Source: Pelagophyceae sp. CCMP2097 (taxonomy: Eukaryota > Sar > Pelagophyceae). Taken from it: 10,525 nucleotides of DNA. Positions within the stretch are counted from its first letter, which is position 1. The number at the start of each line of letters is the position of its first letter. The stretch is taken from NCBI GenBank assembly GCA_026770575.1, contig MU657373.1:50218-60742 (forward strand), read 5' to 3'. Under the pieces are notes generated by a model. That model searched no databases and had not been told where the DNA came from. It saw only the letters and a list, made by a program, of their open reading frames with translations. This document shows positions 7,036-10,525 of the stretch, piece after piece. The position numbers and the translations under genes are program-made.

Positions 7036-7394
7036 CGCCAGGATTGCTTTGGCGGCAAAAAAATAATTCCTTGTTTGGCGTACGACCGTTTCCAAGAATC
7101 TATTTTAAATTACTCCGAGGGGGTAGCGAAAAAACAGTGGGCCGCAACATGCCACCGCGAGGAGACGCCGCGCTATATGTGCTGACGCGCTCTCCGAGGC
7201 CTTGGCTCCGGGCCTCTGGGCCTGGAAGCCTACCTTTGACTCGGGTTTGACGGTTATTCCCCTTTGGGGCAGCCCCACCCAGGGTGGATCTTAAGCAAGC
7301 AACATGACACTAACTAACCTAGATTTGCGGCTCCCGACCCAGGTTTCTGTGTGGTGTAAAATTTTATTTTTTTCGATCGACCCGTCTCGGTGGC

Positions 7395-7570
7395 TAGCGC
7401 CGTCTGGCGGCTCAGGCGCCGGCCGCCATCTAGGCGGTTGGTTCAGCGCCGGCTGGCGGCCCCTTGGCAGGCGTCGGCTGCTGCCACCTGGCTCGGTCGG
7501 TTCAGCGCCGGTTTGCGGCCCAGGCGTCGGCCGCTGCCGTCTGGCGCCGCACGTTGGCCGCCTTCTCTGG
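7395..7570. repeat. GC-rich imperfect tandem repeat at gene 3' end
   Basis: Two clear units beginning near 7437 and 7496 share GGT(T/C)GGTTCAGCGCCGG and a following GGC...CAGGCGTCGGC...CTGGC pattern, with a third, more diverged unit near 7389. The most upstream unit on the minus strand forms the last residues and stop codon of the zinc-finger protein, so the duplication overlaps its C-terminus. Confidence 0.6.
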
Positions 7571-8899
7571 CGCCGCAGCAGCGTCGTTCCTGCGGCGCTT
7601 AGTGACGTGCCTCTGCTCGCAGCCGCTGGTGACTTTTGCGCAGACGCCCTCCTGCTCCGGGTCCGACGAGAACGCGAAGCTCTCGAACATCCGCTTGACG
7701 ACGGCGAACTCGATGTCGCTCGAGAGCGTGACGACGCGCGGCAGCTTCGCGAGCCGTTTGACCGTCCTAAGGCTTGGGCCGCCCATCGAGCCGTGGGCCT
7801 GCGCGTACAAGAGGCGCGGCCCGCCGAGGCGCAACGTCAGGATGGCCTCGTCCATGTCTTCGTCGTCGAACCCCTTGGGCTTGTAGAGCCCGCTGATGGC
7901 GGCCTTGACGAGCTCGAGCGTCGCGGAGACGCTCGCCTGCCGCTTGAGCTGGCGCGCGAGCAGCCTGGACACGCGCGCGATCTTGTTCGTCGCGAGGAGC
8001 GTGACGAGCTGCTTGAGGACGTCGCGCTGGCGCATGAGCAAAGCGAGCTTGCGGTTGCGGCCGAGCAGCGCGAGCGAGCACTGCACGATCTTGGCGCGCT
8101 GCGCCGCCGTCTTCTCACTCATCTGCGTGATGGTGAGGAAGGCCGTGCGGCACCGAGTCACGGCGAGCCCACGGTCCCACGAGCGCTCGACGAGACGGAG
8201 GATGTTCGGGTCGCGCGAGAGGTCCTTGCACGCGCCGCACGTGAAGCCAGGCAGGTCGACGTTGACGTCCTCAACGAACCAGTGCATGTCGCATCTTGAC
8301 GCGCGCATGACCCCCACGTTGGCGTCAAAGTACAGCACACCGCCCAAGCCCGGCACCGCCGAAGTGATGGAGAACGGGAAGTGGAGGACGGCCGCCTCGG
8401 GCAGGGCGAGCGGGATGCCGCCGCACGACACGAGCTCGCCGCCGCGCCCCGCTTTGGCGTTGGCGACGACCTTGGAGAGCCACGTCGGCACCATGGCCGG
8501 AGCCACGCCGTGCTCGGCCGGCGGCGGCACCGGCGCCGGCGCGCTCGCCAGCGGCGCTTGTGAGCGTTCCAAAACGGACTGCATCCGCGCGTCGCGCGCA
8601 GCGAGGCGCTGCTTCTGGGACTCCTCGGCCGTGACGCTAAAGGCGCCGCCCAGCGTGGTCTGATTGAGGCGCCGGCTGTCGCTGCTCGGGCCGACGTCGA
8701 TCGTGGCCGTGCCGGGCGCGTGGTACGCGACGATGTGCTTGAACGTGGCGAACTCGGATCGCGTGACCGGCGACTTTCCAAAGTCCGGCGCCTTGCAGCC
8801 CGGCTCGGAGCAGCGCGTGGCGCCGTCGTCGGAGACCGTGATCGTCACCGTGACCTTATCGTCGCAGTAGCGCCGCGGGGCTTCATCGCAACGCAGCAC
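7502..8899 (-). CDS. zinc-finger, transposase-associated-type protein lacking a catalytic domain
   Basis: A clearly coding frame of 465 residues, TGA at 7502-7504. Residues 30-60 are a C-x4-C-x19-H-x4-H finger of BED-like type. Residues 203-224 carry C-x2-H and C-x2-C, a second possible zinc site. Residues 265-345 are basic helices ending in GLYKPKGFDDEDMDEAILTL, then LGGPRLLYA and PSLRT near 358-379. Such regions precede the RNase H-like catalytic domain in some eukaryotic DNA transposases and their relatives. That comparison is from general memory, and I ran no search. No DDE domain follows. The protein ends with a basic KRRR tail at 434-437. The frame has no ATG before residue 106 (8582-8584). 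It is open back to a TAA near 8923, so the 5' end is spliced, truncated or lost. It is probably a relic or domesticated fragment of a mobile element. Confidence 0.7.
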   Translation of the reverse strand: MLRCDEAPRRYCDDKVTVTITVSDDGATRCSEPGCKAPDFGKSPVTRSEFATFKHIVAYHAPGTATIDVGPSSDSRRLNQTTLGGAFSVTAEESQKQRLAARDARMQSVLERSQAPLASAPAPVPPPAEHGVAPAMVPTWLSKVVANAKAGRGGELVSCGGIPLALPEAAVLHFPFSITSAVPGLGGVLYFDANVGVMRASRCDMHWFVEDVNVDLPGFTCGACKDLSRDPNILRLVERSWDRGLAVTRCRTAFLTITQMSEKTAAQRAKIVQCSLALLGRNRKLALLMRQRDVLKQLVTLLATNKIARVSRLLARQLKRQASVSATLELVKAAISGLYKPKGFDDEDMDEAILTLRLGGPRLLYAQAHGSMGGPSLRTVKRLAKLPRVVTLSSDIEFAVVKRMFESFAFSSDPEQEGVCAKVTSGCEQRHVTKRRRNDAAAAPEKAANVRRQTAAADAWAANRR

Positions 8900-9433
8900 A
8901 AGCCAGGGCTTGGCGAGAGGTTATGGCTCAATCCGGGCCGTTTATGGGCTCCTTTAATGTCCGTTTAATGACCGTTGGGAACTAACTAACTATATTTTTG
9001 AGTTGAACGTCAATGTGTCATATTGCGACCCGCAGTTTTTTTGCTACAAGATGGTTCGCCCAAGAACGTTCTGAATTTCTCGGGAAAATTTGAAAAGGTT
9101 TTTGGAGGTATAGTTACTGGGATCGCGCAGGGGGTGCCGCGACGCTTTCAGAGCTGGAGGGTGAACTTTGCTATGTCTTATATGGGCCGAGAAAATTGAT
9201 TTGGCGACTTTAGCGGCTGCCGTTTCCACAGGACACCTCCGATTTTTGTTCACCCGCCGCCGATGGGCGCGTACGGCCGTTGCGAAGGCGGCTGCGTCGA
9301 GCAGCCTCTGGAATACTCGGCCTAATTTTCCCGCGAAGGTTTTTAAAAAGCTCCAGTTGGTCCGATTTTCGTATTTTCGACTTTCAAACTTTTGAATTCG
9401 AGTTGCGTCGCACCGAATGCGAATGCGGCTGGG
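8900..9433. other. AT-richer intergenic interval
   Basis: The sequence drops in GC compared with both flanks, with T and A runs and an (AACT)3-like tract at 8982-8993. The ACTAACTAAC string also occurs just outside the inverted arm at 7309-7319. A minus-strand frame of 184 codons (9044-9598) crosses it and the start of the next gene. Its composition is mixed and I cannot support it as a gene. The left and right parts share the strings GGGAAAATT (inverted) and AAGGTTTTT (direct). No promoter is identified. Confidence 0.4.
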
Positions 9434-10153
9434 ATGGCTTCTGCTGTCCAGGCGCTGGCGGATACGGCGGAGACGGCGCCTGGGTTCACGCGTACGGAGC
9501 TGCGCGGCTCGTACGATCAGTACGATGGTGAGCGGCTCGTGGGCACGTTCCTGGGCATTGGTGTGGCCGAGCTCTTCCTCATCGGCAAAGGCTGGCAAGT
9601 ACTACGTGCACCTGACGCTCATCCTCAACGCAAAGGGCCACGCCTGCAGGACGAAGCTGCAGCGCGGCCTGTACGGCGATGTCCAAACGGCGCTGCTCGC
9701 CATCAACGCGGAGCGCGAGGCGCTCGAGCCTCGGAAGAGGATCCACAAGGTCGCGTCCGGCTCCGACCAGCCTGCGCCGGCGCCCAACGCCGAAGCGCCG
9801 GGCGCCCGACGCCGACGCGCCGGGCGCCGGCGGCGACGAGCCGGCGCCTAGCGGCGACGCGCCGGGCGCCGGCGGCTATGCGCCGGGCGCCGGCGGCGAC
9901 GCGCCGGCGCCCGGCGGCGACGCTCCGGCGCCCGGCGCCGACGCGCCGGCGCCCGGCGCCGGCAGCCGCAGGGGCCGCGGCAGCTGGGTGCGGCGGCAAG
10001 GCGCGCGAGTACAAGCTGGTGTACAACGTGAACGGCGGCGGCGGCAACGAGCTCTCGCTCGTGAGCATCGAGACCGAGAGAAGGGCACAGAAGCTCCGCC
10101 GCACCCACTCGAACCACCTATCCATCGACGCGTCCAACTTGGTCTTCGCGTGA
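9434..10153 (+). pseudogene. coding region broken by three single-base shifts
   Basis: The coding trace moves through all three frames. The first segment runs from ATG 9434 to about 9589 (MASAVQALADTAETAPGF..., ending in LFLIGK). The second runs about 9591-9800 (YYVHLTLILNAKG, then GLYGDVQTALLAINAERE). The third runs about 9802-9970 and is a heptad repeat. The fourth runs about 9971-10153 (REYKLVYNVNGGGGNELSL, ending in LVFA and TGA). Each change is one extra base next to a G run (9590, 9801 and about 9970-9974), and together they restore the frame modulo three, about 238 residues if healed. I do not recognise the protein. It may be a young pseudogene or an intact gene with base-count errors. 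No GT...AG introns fit the first two breaks. Confidence 0.5.
9811..9957 (+). repeat. 21-bp minisatellite coding heptads
   Basis: Seven 21-base units encode G-D-A-P-G-A-G or G-D-A-P-A-P-G type heptads in the third frame of the broken gene. The DNA is almost entirely GCGCC/GGCGCC blocks and is self-complementary at many scales. Two of the three frame breaks lie just outside its two ends. Confidence 0.75.
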
Positions 10154-10190
10154 CTCCGCCCGGAGCGCCTTGGAAGCGCCGATTCGGCTG

Positions 10191-10212
10191 CCTGGTGGAT
10201 CTTAAGCAAGCA
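10191..10212. repeat. solitary copy of the inverted-arm end sequence
   Basis: GGTGGATCTTAAGCAAGCAA here matches the outer end of the right arm at 7285-7304 in the same orientation, and the left arm at 5839-5858 in inverse orientation. Sequence further inside (10150-10190) matches poorly. It lies about 40 bases after the stop of the broken gene. It is either the end of another family member that begins further left or an isolated remnant. Confidence 0.65.
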
Positions 10213-10525
10213 ATGGGTGCGGCACACTCTTAGAGCCTGAGGATCCAAGCATGCCCCTATAGGCCGTCATGCCTCATAGGCGTCCGATTGATGTCTCGAA
10301 CCCGACTCCGGCCGCGTATAGGGCTCGAAGGCCTCGTCGGCCCTCGACGAACCAAACGCAGCAAAACACTCGCGAAAAGTAAAGTAAAAAGGTGGTGTGT
10401 GTTTATAGGGGTCGCCGGGCTTCGGAGCTGGTGTATAAGAGGGATTCGGTGAGGTCGTGGGCGAGGGTAGGTCGGTCGTGGGGGAGGGTAGTCAGTTCGG
10501 AGGGGTCCCGTGGAGGGCGCGACGG
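10213..10525. other. right-end interval without supported gene
   Basis: No coding frame is convincing. TATA-like strings occur at about 10400-10406 (TTTATAG) and 10431-10438 (GTATAAGA) and could belong to a promoter of a gene beyond the right edge. A 21-bp-spaced pair of GGTCGTGGG(C/G)GAGGGTAG units lies at 10453-10491. Nothing else is seen. Confidence 0.35.
10453..10491 (+). repeat. G-rich pair, possible G-quadruplex
   Basis: Two 18-base units differing at one base, 21 bases apart, together offering four runs of three or more G with one long loop. They lie about 20 bases downstream of a TATA-like string. Quadruplex formation is a possibility only. Confidence 0.35.

Larger units (their letters stand above)
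5839..7304. mobile_element. second inverted-repeat unit (about 1.47 kb)
   Basis: The outer inverted arms match perfectly over about 33 bases (5839-5871 against 7272-7304, core GCTTGCTTAAGATCCACC) and continue with partial matching for about 110 bases in all. No target-site duplication is seen. No intact transposase lies inside. The contents are a poly(A)-like tract, a 69-bp tandem repeat and a decayed 24-residue-repeat reading frame. The end sequence recurs at 10191-10212, which suggests a dispersed family. Confidence 0.5.

Noticed and set aside
6420..7250. 276-codon plus-strand open frame through the 70-73 bp array
   Set aside because: Each array unit changes its peptide when the frame slips, whereas the minus-strand reading keeps one repeat pattern per unit.
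7304..8299. 331-codon plus-strand open frame
   Set aside because: It is antisense to the well-supported zinc-finger protein. The Arg/Leu/Glu pattern is the shadow of that gene.
9044..9598. 184-codon minus-strand open frame through AT-richer sequence
   Set aside because: It is somewhat surprising for AT-richer DNA, but it overlaps the plus-strand coding start at 9434, has no recognisable motif, and I could not find support beyond openness.
10290..10312. Minus-strand B-box-like GGGTTCGAGAC
   Set aside because: The flanks do not pair as a T stem and no acceptor or A box is present.

Overview
The window reads as nuclear DNA of a GC-rich unicellular eukaryote, most likely a marine microalga of the pelagophyte, haptophyte or similar type. 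The organism is an inference. The direct evidence is three short GT...AG introns (79-89 bp, donors GTGCGT or GTGCGG, one with a CTGAC branch-like motif before the acceptor), a strong preference for G or C at third codon positions, Ala/Asp-rich disordered protein, abundant repeats, and no operon-like packing or Shine-Dalgarno sites. No bacterial, plastid or mitochondrial gene was recognised.

Layout. Positions 1-250 are AT-rich and hold a degenerate tRNA-like stretch followed by an A-rich tail, which looks like a tRNA-derived SINE remnant, and then a perfect AT palindrome. Positions 250-950 are GC-rich with no convincing gene. Positions 952-3817 (+) are the best gene of the window. It is a four-exon gene that I assembled by reading frame, giving 871 residues: an alanine-rich coiled coil, a short basic segment that looks like a nuclear localisation signal, and a C-terminal half that is extremely acidic and disordered. 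Positions 3818-4110 are intergenic with a strong GC hairpin.

Positions 4111-7304 form a block of repeats with no intact gene. It contains (i) an inverted-repeat-bounded unit of about 1.25 kb carrying two identical 92-bp direct repeats; (ii) two 115-bp direct repeats (5405-5519 and 5721-5835), about 94% identical and rich in potential hairpins; (iii) a second inverted-repeat unit (5839-7304) whose end sequence recurs at 10191-10212. Inside unit (iii) are a 69-bp tandem repeat and six units of a 70-73 bp array. On the minus strand each unit of that array reads as a 24-residue protein repeat, but single-base length changes break the frame between units. That suggests a decayed repeat-protein gene.

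Positions 7502-8925 (-) encode about 465 residues of a convincing protein. It has two zinc-binding-type Cys/His clusters and a basic helical region of the kind found before the catalytic domain in some eukaryotic DNA transposases. No catalytic domain follows, and the 5' end lacks an ATG. Positions 9434-10153 (+) hold a second clear coding segment. It is open only if the frame is shifted by one base three times, each at a G run, and it carries a heptad GDAP-type repeat. It is either a pseudogene or a gene with sequence errors. Positions 10213-10525 hold no gene that I can support, only possible TATA-like and G-rich sequence.

Overall the window is one spliced host gene next to a mobile-element graveyard. 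No pathway links the genes. The points most worth a second look are the coiled-coil/acidic protein, the nested repeat architecture of 4111-5835, the 24-residue repeat relic, and the three same-direction frame shifts at 9590-9974.
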